Below are positions 52,012 to 60,233 of a DNA stretch of 64,000 nt, in pieces (within the stretch, counting starts at the first letter, position 1; every line of letters begins with the position of its first letter). The notes beneath the pieces are model-generated. The model did not search any database and was not told where the DNA came from. It saw nothing but the letters and a program-made list of their open reading frames with translations. The DNA comes from Mannheimia granulomatis (GTDB taxonomy: Bacteria > Pseudomonadota > Gammaproteobacteria > Enterobacterales > Pasteurellaceae). A program made the position numbers and the translations under genes. The stretch covers positions 141,501-205,500 of the forward strand of contig NZ_CP016614.1 of the NCBI RefSeq assembly GCF_013377255.1. Reading direction: 5' to 3'.

Positions 52012-53799
52012 TTATTGTGCCTGATGTTTGTTAATCAACGCAATCAATTCATCACCAAATGAGTTTGGATTCAGCATATTTTGTACGCCTAGTACCGCTT
52101 TACCTTCCGGTACTTCGATTTCATTGGCTAAATGCTTGCTGGATACAATAATATCCACCTCATTTAATTTTCCTTTGTAATCAGTTACTGCACAGGAGTC
52201 CATAATATTTGGAATGCCGCGTTTGTCTAAGTAACCTTTAATTTTCATTTTCATCATCATTGATGAGCCTTGGCCTGAACCGCATACCGCGAGGATTCGC
52301 ACAGGATTTGCAGAATTTTCGCTAGAAACGACCGCTTGTACTTCAGCTTTTTCTTCAGTTTTTACTTCGTCTAAGCCGTAGCCGTCTAACTGTTCAAGGG
52401 TTAAGCCTTTTGCAGCAGCTTCCGCTTCTTCTGCACGAAGTTGTTTAGATGCGAAGAACATATACACCATAGCGGTTGCCACAATTACGAAGAAGAAGCC
52501 CGGAATACTAATAATACCTTGCAGAATTGGTGGGAAGAATAATGCCCAGTCTGCCATACCCATCCAGCCGTTGAAGGTTGTACCTTGGCTTGCCAACATT
52601 TGAATAACCCATGCAGAACCTAATACTTCGATGATCCCCATCACAAAACAGATTTTCATTACTGCTTTCCAACCACCGAATTGGTTTGCAAATACACCGA
52701 TAGTTGCGTTAGAGAAGAACATTGGAATAAAGCCCGGGATAATTAATACCGGAGAGCCTACTGCTAATAAGCCTGCAACTGCGACGAACTGACCGATTGC
52801 ACCCCACATAAAACCAAATACCATCGCATTTGGTGAGAAGGCGTAGATTGCCGCACAGTCAATTGCTAATACCGAGTTTGGAATCAAACGTTCTGCGATA
52901 CCTTTGAACGCTTCTGAAAGTTCAGCCACGAACATACGCACACCGGTTACGATGATTTGAATCGCTACTGCAAATTTTAGCCCCATCTCTAGGATATACA
53001 TAAACCAGTTGGTCTTGCCGGCAAGCTCTTTTAAGTTATCTAAGCCGAAAGAGAGTAAGATAATGCCGAAGAATACGGTCATCACTAATGCGGTTGCTGA
53101 GATGCTATCGTGGAAAATATTTAACCAGTTCGGTAATTTCATTTTATCCACAGTGTCATTTTTATCACCGAGTTTTGGTGCAAGTTTTACTGCAATCCAA
53201 GAAGCAATTTGTTGTTGGTGACCGATAGAGAAGCCTGCACCACCTGTTACCGCTTGGGTTGGTTTATACATAATATTAGAAGAAATACCCCAATATAGTG
53301 CCATTAATACAGAGGTGTAGATAATAGTTTCCCACATGCTTGCACCGATGATCATATAGAACACCGCAACCAAGCCCGCTTGTTGGAACATAATGTGGCC
53401 GGTAAGCATAATAGTACGAATACCGGTTAAGCGGCGGAATACTACGAGTAAGATATTTAAGAATAATGCTCCGATTACCGCATAACCTACCCAAGAGTAG
53501 TTTTCACCCATAGTTTGAATGGTCGATTGCATACTGGTGTACGGGTCGATAACCGCACCGGTGAGCTGGTGATATTTTGCCAAACCATCAATCACAGGCT
53601 TGAAATTAGTCACGAGGAAGCCCGAGCCGGCTTGTACAATCATAAAACCTACGATGGTTTTAATCGTGCCTTTTAGTACAGTTGATGTATCTTTTTTTAG
53701 AAGAATGTAACCTAAACAGGCAACAATACCTAATAAGAATGGTGCTTTATTTAACACCTGATCCTTTAAGAAAAGGAGAATTTCGGTTAAAAATTCCAT
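52012..53799 (-). CDS. ulaA: Ascorbate PTS EIIC-EIIB fusion (UlaA-UlaB)
   Basis: A 595-residue membrane protein joining the ascorbate-specific EIIC (about 1-450) to an EIIB domain (about 500-595). The EIIC has KAPFLLGIVACLGYILLKK, GAGFSIGHQQQIASWIA, the LIPNSVLAIDCAAIYAFSPNAMVFGFMWG region and IIPGFIPMFFSNATIGVFANQ. The EIIB P-loop is ILAVCGSGQGSSMMMKMKI with the phosphorylated Cys at about residue 506. In E. coli these are separate proteins. The ATG at 53799 (GAGG upstream) is used instead of a longer frame. First gene of the left ula arm. Confidence 0.94.
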   Translation of the reverse strand: MEFLTEILLFLKDQVLNKAPFLLGIVACLGYILLKKDTSTVLKGTIKTIVGFMIVQAGSGFLVTNFKPVIDGLAKYHQLTGAVIDPYTSMQSTIQTMGENYSWVGYAVIGALFLNILLVVFRRLTGIRTIMLTGHIMFQQAGLVAVFYMIIGASMWETIIYTSVLMALYWGISSNIMYKPTQAVTGGAGFSIGHQQQIASWIAVKLAPKLGDKNDTVDKMKLPNWLNIFHDSISATALVMTVFFGIILLSFGLDNLKELAGKTNWFMYILEMGLKFAVAIQIIVTGVRMFVAELSEAFKGIAERLIPNSVLAIDCAAIYAFSPNAMVFGFMWGAIGQFVAVAGLLAVGSPVLIIPGFIPMFFSNATIGVFANQFGGWKAVMKICFVMGIIEVLGSAWVIQMLASQGTTFNGWMGMADWALFFPPILQGIISIPGFFFVIVATAMVYMFFASKQLRAEEAEAAAKGLTLEQLDGYGLDEVKTEEKAEVQAVVSSENSANPVRILAVCGSGQGSSMMMKMKIKGYLDKRGIPNIMDSCAVTDYKGKLNEVDIIVSSKHLANEIEVPEGKAVLGVQNMLNPNSFGDELIALINKHQAQ

Positions 53800-53916
53800 A
53801 GGGAGCCTCTTTGATTGAGAGAAATAAAAAATAAAGAAATTAAAAAACTTCAATGAAGTTATCGGAGGAGATAATAAACATTCAATAAAGATTAAAAAAG
53901 ATTATTTTTTATTATT

Positions 53917-53932
53917 TGTGAGCAAGATCACA
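53917..53932. promoter_or_regulatory. CRP binding site in the ula control region
   Basis: TGTGA-GCAAGA-TCACA matches all ten consensus positions; it lies 118 bp from the ulaA start. Confidence 0.82.
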
Positions 53933-54060
53933 TTTTATTTTCCAATTTATATTTTAAATATGATTATTTGATCAAAATTATATTGAATATTATATAGAGA
54001 TATAGCGCGAATTAATGAGATTAGAATTATTTAATATCAAGATATTAAAAATAGAAAAAA

Positions 54061-54076
54061 TTAGAAGTAGATCACA
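54061..54076. promoter_or_regulatory. Second, weaker CRP-like site before ulaG
   Basis: TTAGA-AGTAGA-TCACA: the right half matches fully, the left half at 3 of 5 positions. It lies 95 bp upstream of ulaG. Confidence 0.4.
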
Positions 54077-54170
54077 TTTTTGAATAAAAATAGTGTACAA
54101 ATTTTTTTGATTGTTTATGATTTGTTTTGATTAAAAAAATCATCTTTAATATAAATCAGGAGTCTATTAT

Positions 54171-55262
54171 ATGAGCAAAATTCAAGAAATCACACGTGAA
54201 AGTTGGATCCTTTCCACATTTCCGGAATGGGGTACTTGGTTAAACGAAGAAATTGAAGAAGAAGTTGTGCCGGAAGGTAACTTTGCGATGTGGTGGCTAG
54301 GTTGTGTCGGAATTTGGATTAAAACTCCGGCCGGTGCAAATATTTGTATGGATTTATGGTGCAGTCGTGGTAAATCCACTAAAAAAGTGAAAGATATGGT
54401 ACGCGGACACCAAATGGCAAATATGGCCGGGGTGCGTAAATTACAACCTAACCTGCGTGCACAACCAATGGTATTAGATCCATTTGCAATCAATGAAGTA
54501 GACTTTATTCTTGCCTCTCACTATCACTCAGATCATATTGATGTCAATGTCGCGGCAGCCGTGTGTAACAACCCAAAATTAGATCATGTGAAATTTGTCG
54601 GCCCGTGGCACTGTGCTGAGTTATGGAAAAAATGGGGTGTGCCGGAAGATCGTATTATTATCGTAAAACCGGGCGATGTGGTGAAATTAAAAGATGTGGA
54701 AATTCACGCATTAGACTCTTTTGACCGCACCTGTTTAGTTACCTTACCGGTAGAAGGCGCGGAAGAGCAAGGTGGTGAATTAGCCGGACTTTGCCCATCT
54801 GATGAAGAAATGGGACGTAAGGCGGTAAACTATGTATTTAAAACCCCGGGTGGTAATATCTATCATGGTGCGGACTCTCACTACTCTATTCAATTTGCCA
54901 AACACGGTAAAGAGTTTGATATTGATGTTGCATTAAATAACTATGGTGAGAATCCGGTAGGTATTGCCGATAAAATGACTTCCATTGATTTGTTACGTAT
55001 GGCAGAATGCTTGCGTACAAAAGTAATTATTCCTGTTCATCATGATATTTGGACAAACTTTATGGCAAGTACGCAAGAAATTATTGATTTATGGCGTATG
55101 CGTAAAGACCGCTTACAGTATCAGTTCCATCCATTTATTTGGGAAGTAGGCGGCAAATATGTTTATCCACGTGATAAGGACTTAATTGAATACCACCACC
55201 CTCGTGGTTTTGATGATTGCTTTGAGCAAGAACCAAATATTCAATTTAAATCAATGCTATAA
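54171..55262 (+). CDS. ulaG: L-ascorbate-6-phosphate lactonase
   Basis: A 363-residue MBL-fold metal-dependent lactonase that opens L-ascorbate 6-phosphate to 3-keto-L-gulonate 6-phosphate. The metal motif is LASHYHSDHIDV (about residue 122). The N-terminal ITRESWILSTFPEWGTWLNEEIEEE and the C-terminal IPVHHDIWTNF match UlaG. First gene of the right ula arm, followed by a terminator and then ulaR. Confidence 0.97.
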   Translation: MSKIQEITRESWILSTFPEWGTWLNEEIEEEVVPEGNFAMWWLGCVGIWIKTPAGANICMDLWCSRGKSTKKVKDMVRGHQMANMAGVRKLQPNLRAQPMVLDPFAINEVDFILASHYHSDHIDVNVAAAVCNNPKLDHVKFVGPWHCAELWKKWGVPEDRIIIVKPGDVVKLKDVEIHALDSFDRTCLVTLPVEGAEEQGGELAGLCPSDEEMGRKAVNYVFKTPGGNIYHGADSHYSIQFAKHGKEFDIDVALNNYGENPVGIADKMTSIDLLRMAECLRTKVIIPVHHDIWTNFMASTQEIIDLWRMRKDRLQYQFHPFIWEVGGKYVYPRDKDLIEYHHPRGFDDCFEQEPNIQFKSML

Positions 55263-55274
55263 GTGAGCAGTAAC

Positions 55275-55305
55275 AAGCCACTCTCACTTGAGAGTGGCTT
55301 TTTTA
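55275..55305 (+). terminator. ulaG terminator
   Basis: AAGCCACTCTCA and TGAGAGTGGCTT form a perfect 12-bp stem with a 2-nt spacer, followed by TTTT. Confidence 0.87.
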
Positions 55306-55352
55306 ATTGAGTTCATTCTGGCAAAAATAACGATAATCTATGGAATATAAGC

Positions 55353-56099
55353 ATGAACGAAAGTTATCGACACAAAGAACTCCTGCACTTACTGGAAGAG
55401 CGAAAAGCACTTTCTACCGCGGATATTATGCAATTATTGAATATATCCCCGGCGACGGCACGCCGTGATATCAGCAAACTCGATGAGCAGGGGAAGCTCA
55501 AAAAAGTCAGAAATGGAGCAGAGGTGGTTACACCGCCACAAAAAAACTACTCATCTAAAAAAACCAATAATGCAGATGAAAAAAAACGAATTGCTGAGGC
55601 AGCAAGTCTTTTATGTAAAGAAGGGGAGAGCCTTATTCTTACCTGCGGCTCAACTATGGAAATGCTAGGAGCTGCATTATGTGGACGAAAATTGCAAATT
55701 ATTACCAATTATCTACCGCTTGCAAACCAGCTTATTGAGAGTGCACATGATGATGTGGTGATTATGGGCGGGCAATATAATAAAAATAAACGTGTGATGC
55801 TTTCCCTTAATACCCAAAATGAAATGAGCTATGCAGCAACGACTATGTTTACCAGCGGTAAAGGGTTGACTTCAGAAGGGCTATTTAAAACCGATATGAT
55901 AATTGCCAATGCTGAACAACAAATGGCAAAACACGCTGAGCGCTATGTTGTCTTGTTAGACAGTACAAAGCTTGGCAAGAAGATTGGTATGTTATTTAGG
56001 GAATTTGCTAAAATTGATTTATTAATTACCGGCAAAGAAGCTGATCCTGACATTATTCAAGAATTACGAGCCAACGGTTTAGAGATTATTTTGGCATAA
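55353..56099 (+). CDS. ulaR: UlaR, DeoR-family repressor of the ula genes
   Basis: A 248-residue DeoR-family repressor. The N-terminal helix-turn-helix (about 1-55) has LSTADIMQLLNISPATARRDISKLDEQG. The sugar-phosphate-sensing domain has GESLILTCGSTMEMLG and VIMGGQYNKNKRVM. UlaR represses both ula arms and is released by L-ascorbate 6-phosphate in E. coli. Its place inside the ula cluster, downstream of ulaG, supports the assignment. Confidence 0.92.
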   Translation: MNESYRHKELLHLLEERKALSTADIMQLLNISPATARRDISKLDEQGKLKKVRNGAEVVTPPQKNYSSKKTNNADEKKRIAEAASLLCKEGESLILTCGSTMEMLGAALCGRKLQIITNYLPLANQLIESAHDDVVIMGGQYNKNKRVMLSLNTQNEMSYAATTMFTSGKGLTSEGLFKTDMIIANAEQQMAKHAERYVVLLDSTKLGKKIGMLFREFAKIDLLITGKEADPDIIQELRANGLEIILA

Positions 56100-56105
56100 A
56101 TTTTC

Positions 56106-56168
56106 GTAGGGGCGGGTTTTAACCCGTCCTTGGATAGACACATGGGCGAGTTAAAACTCGCTCCTACT
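56106..56168 (+). repeat. Paired intergenic hairpins (GTAGGGGCGGGTT-type)
   Basis: Between ulaR and ulaE, GTAGGGGCGGGTTTTAACCCG and a facing GGGCGAGTTAAAACTCGCTCC fold as two hairpins and also pair with each other at their outer GTAGG/CCTAC ends. It looks like a REP-like intergenic element of a kind dispersed in many bacteria. Confidence 0.65.
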
Positions 56169-56194
56169 CAATTGAGTATTACAGGAGTATTTTA

Positions 56195-57055
56195 ATGAGA
56201 AAACACAAACTCGGTATTTATGAAAAAGCTTTGCCAAAGAATATTTCTTGGCAAGACAGACTCTCCATCGCCAAAGCCTGTGGTTTTGATTTTGTGGAAA
56301 TGTCAATTGATGAGACGGATGAACGCCTTGCTCGTCTTGATTGGAGCAAAAAAGAGCGTGCTAAATTAGTTAAAGCTATTATCAATACCGGCGTGACTAT
56401 TCCGTCAATGTGTTTATCCGGTCATCGCCGTTTCCCGTTTGGTAGCCGTGACGAAGCCACCCGCCAAAAAGCCTACGAGATCATGGAAAAAGCGATTCAG
56501 TTAGCGGTTGATCTCGGCATTCGCACCATTCAGCTGGCGGGCTATGATGTTTATTATGAAGAACAAGATGAAGGTACGATCCAACGCTTCCAAGAAGGCT
56601 TAGAATGGGCAGTGGAACTTGCCGCCAGCAACCAAGTGACGATTGCCGTTGAAATTATGGACACCAAATTTATGAGTTCGATTTCTCGCTGGAAAAAATG
56701 GGACGAGATCATCAACTCACCGTGGTTTACCGTTTATCCTGATTTAGGTAATCTCTCTGCATGGAACGACAATGTTGCAGAAGAGCTAAAACTTGGTATT
56801 GATAAAATCTCTGCCATTCACTTAAAAGACACTTACAAAGTGACCGAAACTTGCAAAGGCCAGTTCCGTGACGTACCATTTGGCGAAGGCTGTGTGGACT
56901 TTGTGGCATGCTTCAAAACCCTTGCCGAACTCAATTATCGTGGTGCATTCTTAATTGAAATGTGGACAGAAAAAGCGGATGAGCCAATTGCTGAAATTAT
57001 TAATGCTCGTCGCTGGATTGAACAAAAAATGAAAGAAGGAGGTTTTATCCTATGA
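56195..57055 (+). CDS. ulaE: L-ribulose-5-phosphate 3-epimerase UlaE (L-xylulose-5-phosphate epimerase)
   Basis: A 286-residue TIM-barrel epimerase that converts L-xylulose 5-phosphate to L-ribulose 5-phosphate. Family blocks are LGIYEKALPKNISWQDRLSIAK, FVEMSIDETDERLARLDW, MCLSGHRRFPFGS, the metal-binding Glu in VAVEIMDTKFMSSI, DLGNLSAWN and HLKDTYKV. It overlaps ulaF by 4 nt (ATGA), so they are translationally coupled. Confidence 0.96.
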   Translation: MRKHKLGIYEKALPKNISWQDRLSIAKACGFDFVEMSIDETDERLARLDWSKKERAKLVKAIINTGVTIPSMCLSGHRRFPFGSRDEATRQKAYEIMEKAIQLAVDLGIRTIQLAGYDVYYEEQDEGTIQRFQEGLEWAVELAASNQVTIAVEIMDTKFMSSISRWKKWDEIINSPWFTVYPDLGNLSAWNDNVAEELKLGIDKISAIHLKDTYKVTETCKGQFRDVPFGEGCVDFVACFKTLAELNYRGAFLIEMWTEKADEPIAEIINARRWIEQKMKEGGFIL

Positions 57056-57771
57056 GCCAATTAACGGAATTAACGCCAGCTTTACAAGCACTTAGAGAGC
57101 GTGTTTTAAAAGCCAATTTAGAGCTACCAAAGTACGGTTTAGTCACTTTTACTTGGGGAAATGTAAGTGAAATCGACCGTGAAACCGGCTTAGTGGCAAT
57201 TAAACCGTCAGGTGTAGAATACGATGTAATGACGGTAGAAGATATCGTGCTTATGGACTTACAAGGCAACCGTGTTTATGGTGATAAAAAACCTTCTTCC
57301 GACACGCCGACGCACTTAGAGTTATATCGCCAATTTCCTGAAATCGGTGGTGTAGTACATACTCACTCACGTCATGCGGTAGGCTGGGCACAAGCAGGCG
57401 AAGACATTCTTGCTCTCGGCACCACCCAAGGCGATTATTTCTATGGTTCAGTGCCTTGCACACGCCGTATGACTCCAGAAGAGATCGGCGGTGAGTATGA
57501 ACTTGAAACAGGTAAAGTGATTGTAGAAACCTTCCGTAAACGTGGAATTGATCCGAATATGGTACCAGGGGTACTCGTTCACTCCCACGGTCCATTCACT
57601 TGGGGAAAAAACGGTCACGATGCGGTACACAACTCCGTTGTGTTGGAAGAAGTTGCATACATGAACTTTATCAGCCACCAAATTCGTCCACAAATTAACT
57701 CTATGCAACAAGAGTTGTTGGATAAACACTATCTACGTAAGCATGGCAAGAATGCCTATTACGGGCAGTAA
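57052..57771 (+). CDS. ulaF: L-ribulose-5-phosphate 4-epimerase UlaF
   Basis: A 239-residue class II aldolase-like zinc enzyme converting L-ribulose 5-phosphate to D-xylulose 5-phosphate, the entry to the pentose phosphate pathway. Motifs: LVTFTWGNVSEIDR, IKPSGVEYD, SSDTPTHLELYRQFPEIGG, the zinc ligands in VVHTHSRHAVGWAQAG, and LVHSHGPFTWG. It is close to AraD; the ula context favours UlaF. It ends the right ula arm at a terminator. Confidence 0.95.
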   Translation: MSQLTELTPALQALRERVLKANLELPKYGLVTFTWGNVSEIDRETGLVAIKPSGVEYDVMTVEDIVLMDLQGNRVYGDKKPSSDTPTHLELYRQFPEIGGVVHTHSRHAVGWAQAGEDILALGTTQGDYFYGSVPCTRRMTPEEIGGEYELETGKVIVETFRKRGIDPNMVPGVLVHSHGPFTWGKNGHDAVHNSVVLEEVAYMNFISHQIRPQINSMQQELLDKHYLRKHGKNAYYGQ

Positions 57772-57782
57772 TTATAACCAAT

Positions 57783-57817
57783 AAAGAAGTCAGCATAATA
57801 TGTGCTGACTTCTTTAT
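57783..57817 (+). terminator. ulaF terminator
   Basis: AAAGAAGTCAGCA and TGCTGACTTCTTT pair around a 7-nt loop, followed by ATATC. It separates the ula genes from the ABC permeases and rules out a long N-terminal extension of the next gene. Confidence 0.8.
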
Positions 57818-57912
57818 ATCTAATCTTTATAAAAGAGCACTTCCAATTCTTTCCTTTTTGTTTTGAATTTTTGCACAATAATAGTCATTTTTGCCAAATT
57901 GTTTATTTTGAT

Positions 57913-58572
57913 ATGAATTGGACCTATATTGTTGACAGTATTCCGAAATTTGTAGATGCTGCTTGTATTACTTTACAACTCTCATTATGGGGTATTTTGC
58001 TATCGTTATGTTTTGGATTAATCATTGCAATTATCACCAGCTATAAAATAAGACCTTTGTGTCAACTGGCTCAAGGTTATATTGAGCTTTCACGCAATAC
58101 ACCTCTTTTAATTCAGCTGTTCTTTCTCTATTATGGACTGCCCAAAATCGGTATTAAATGGGATGGTTTTACCTGCGGTGTGATTGCACTTGTTTTTTTA
58201 GGCTCTAGCTATATGGCAGAAAGTTTGCGTGCCGGATTACAGGCTATATCTAAAGGACAAATTGAGGCCGCCAAATCTATTGGTTTAACGCCAATACAGA
58301 TTTTCCGTTATGTTTTATTCCCGCAAGCTTGGGCAGTATCTCTTCCCTCAATTGCAGCAAATACTATCTTTCTTATCAAAGAAACCTCTGTCATTAGCGC
58401 TGTGGCGGTAGCAGAATTATTATTCGTCACTAAAGATATTATCGGTATGGATTACAAAACCAATGAAGCATTATTTATGCTCTTTGTGGCGTATCTCATG
58501 ATTTTATTACCTATATCCATTCTCACTCGCTATTTTGAAAACAGCATAAGGAAAGCAAAATATGGGATTTGA
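57913..58572 (+). CDS. Amino-acid-type ABC transporter permease 1
   Basis: A 219-residue permease of the HisMQ/GlnP (polar amino acid) family with five or so membrane segments and the family's signature loop EAAKSIGLTPIQIFRYVLFPQAW. The start is placed at the ATG at 57913 (MNWTYIVDSIPKFVD), because the longer frame would run through the ulaF terminator. It overlaps the next permease gene by 11 nt. No ATPase or substrate-binding protein gene is adjacent, so the rest of the transporter must come from elsewhere. Confidence 0.85.
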   Translation: MNWTYIVDSIPKFVDAACITLQLSLWGILLSLCFGLIIAIITSYKIRPLCQLAQGYIELSRNTPLLIQLFFLYYGLPKIGIKWDGFTCGVIALVFLGSSYMAESLRAGLQAISKGQIEAAKSIGLTPIQIFRYVLFPQAWAVSLPSIAANTIFLIKETSVISAVAVAELLFVTKDIIGMDYKTNEALFMLFVAYLMILLPISILTRYFENSIRKAKYGI

Positions 58573-59230
58573 CTGGTTATGGGAAGGGCAAAATGTAGTC
58601 CGTTTGGCCGAGGGGTTTTGGTTAACAACAAAGATCTCATTTATTTCTGTTGGGCTTTCACTCATATTTGGCACACTATTTGGTTTAATCATGCGATCAA
58701 ATAACTTAATTGTGCGTGCATTTGCTCGTTTCTATTTAGAAACTATCCGTATTGTGCCAATTTTGGTATGGCTGTTTATGTTTTATTTCGGCTTATCGAC
58801 TTGGTTTGCTATTCACATTAGTGGTATTTGGGTTTGTATTTGGGTCTTTACTCTTTGGGGGACAGCTGAAATGAGCGATTTAGTACGAGGTGCATTAACT
58901 TCTATAGAAAAGCATCAGGTTGAATCAGCTAAAGCTATTGGCTTAACTCGAAGTCAAATTTTCCGCTATATCGAACTTCCACAAGGACTTCGCCGAGTGT
59001 TACCGGGCACAGTCAATTTGTTTACCCGTATGATAAAAACCAGTTCTCTGGCAGCCTTGATTGGTGTTATTGAAGTTGTGAAAGTAGGTCAGCAAATTAT
59101 TGAAAACTCACTTCTCACTAATCCAAGTGCCTCATTTTTTGTATATGGGGTGATTTTTATATTGTATTTTCTTATTTGTTATCCACTCTCGTTATGGGCA
59201 GGTAGATTAGAACGTAAATGGGAGAGTTAG
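58562..59230 (+). CDS. Amino-acid-type ABC transporter permease 2
   Basis: A 222-residue permease of the same family with the loop motif VESAKAIGLTRSQIFRYIELPQGLRR. It pairs with the upstream permease (overlap 11 nt) as a heterodimeric channel, by family precedent. It converges on the DeoR-type regulator gene. Polar amino acids (glutamate, glutamine, cystine) are the usual substrates; the neighbouring sugar-acid genes leave other substrates possible. Confidence 0.86.
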   Translation: MGFDWLWEGQNVVRLAEGFWLTTKISFISVGLSLIFGTLFGLIMRSNNLIVRAFARFYLETIRIVPILVWLFMFYFGLSTWFAIHISGIWVCIWVFTLWGTAEMSDLVRGALTSIEKHQVESAKAIGLTRSQIFRYIELPQGLRRVLPGTVNLFTRMIKTSSLAALIGVIEVVKVGQQIIENSLLTNPSASFFVYGVIFILYFLICYPLSLWAGRLERKWES

Positions 59231-59302
59231 TTAAAATACTATTTTTAATATTCACAATAAATTTTAAAACTAACTCAAATTAGCCTCAAAACGGATATAT
59301 GA

Positions 59303-60061
59303 CTATGCTAAATTTAATTGAACGCTTAATCCTTTAAGAGCATCTTGCACATTCTCAAATAACCCTTTGTCACAAATAATTTGATCGAATGCAGTGAGTG
59401 GGCAAACAAAAAAAGTAGCGACTTTCCCATACTTTGAGGAGTCGGTAACTAAAATATTCTGTTTTGATGCTTCTAAGATTGCTTTTTTAACTGGAATTTT
59501 ATTTTCATTTGGCGTTGTTAAACCTTTTAAATTCCATGAAGAGGTGGATATAAACGCCATATCAATCGATATATTTTTGAGAAATTCAGCTGCCAGAGAA
59601 CCGGTTGTTGATAAGTTTTCTTTACAAACACTTCCCCCTATATGGATTAAGTCACATTTTCCTGAATTACTAAGATAGTGAGCGATCACAAAGTCGTTCG
59701 TTACAATTAGTAAGTCTGTTCTATCTATGATCTGATGGGCAATTTCCAATGTAGTAGTACCAGCATCTAAATATACTGTTGTATGAGGTGGAATTAACTG
59801 AGAAGCTAAAGTACCAATAGCAAATTTTTCATTTTGAAAAAGCATCGATTTATCATTATGAGGCAATTCTACCGTCAATCTTTCAAGTGATTGTACACCA
59901 CCTGATACTGAGGATATTTTTCCTTCCTCTTCTAGTTTTTGAATATCACGACGAATAGTCATATGTGATACTTTAAGCTGTTTTGCTAAAAAATTAATAC
60001 TGGCAATTCCATTACTATTGATAAATTGCAGTATTTTGCGTTGTCTCTCTACAGGAATCAT
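59303..60061 (-). CDS. DeoR-family regulator of the erythronate/threonate operon
   Basis: A 252-residue DeoR-type repressor. The N-terminal helix-turn-helix (about 1-55) has RQRKILQFINSNGIASINFLAKQLKVSHMTIRRDIQKLEEEGK. The effector domain has TTVYLDAGTTTLEIA (phosphosugar-binding loop) and FISTSSWNLKGLTTPNE. It is divergent from ltnD and most likely controls that operon; tetronate-operon regulators of this class are common. The intergenic region carries TTAACA-containing inverted repeats that could be its operators. Confidence 0.9.
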   Translation of the reverse strand: MIPVERQRKILQFINSNGIASINFLAKQLKVSHMTIRRDIQKLEEEGKISSVSGGVQSLERLTVELPHNDKSMLFQNEKFAIGTLASQLIPPHTTVYLDAGTTTLEIAHQIIDRTDLLIVTNDFVIAHYLSNSGKCDLIHIGGSVCKENLSTTGSLAAEFLKNISIDMAFISTSSWNLKGLTTPNENKIPVKKAILEASKQNILVTDSSKYGKVATFFVCPLTAFDQIICDKGLFENVQDALKGLSVQLNLA

Positions 60062-60080
60062 TTTTTTGCCTAATTTATAG

Positions 60081-60090
60081 TTGTTAACAA
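60081..60090. promoter_or_regulatory. Palindrome TTGTTAACAA, candidate operator
   Basis: A perfect 10-bp palindrome just upstream of the regulator start; it shares the TTAACA half with the repeat at 60133-60149. Confidence 0.5.
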
Positions 60091-60132
60091 AAATTATATC
60101 AGATTTCCCCTCTTAAATTAAAATCACAAATT

Positions 60133-60149
60133 TTAACAATAAATGTTAA
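60133..60149. promoter_or_regulatory. Inverted repeat TTAACA-N5-TGTTAA, candidate operator
   Basis: Six-base perfect arms in the middle of the divergent region between the DeoR gene and ltnD, directly left of the CRP site. Confidence 0.55.
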
Positions 60150-60153
60150 TTTT

Positions 60154-60169
60154 TGTGATGATGATCACA
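60154..60169. promoter_or_regulatory. CRP binding site upstream of ltnD
   Basis: TGTGA-TGATGA-TCACA matches all ten consensus positions; it lies 65 bp upstream of the ltnD start. Confidence 0.82.
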
Positions 60170-60233
60170 GATTTCACATTTCGTATTGGTTAAGATACAT
60201 CCATCATATTATTTACTATTGAGGAGATTAACC

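Larger units (their letters stand above)
53800..54170. promoter_or_regulatory. Divergent ula control region
   Basis: This 371-bp very AT-rich region separates ulaAB and ulaG, which are divergently transcribed. It holds a perfect CRP site at 53917-53932 and a weaker half-match at 54061-54076. UlaR binds such a region in E. coli, but I see no clear shared operator to name. Confidence 0.7.
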
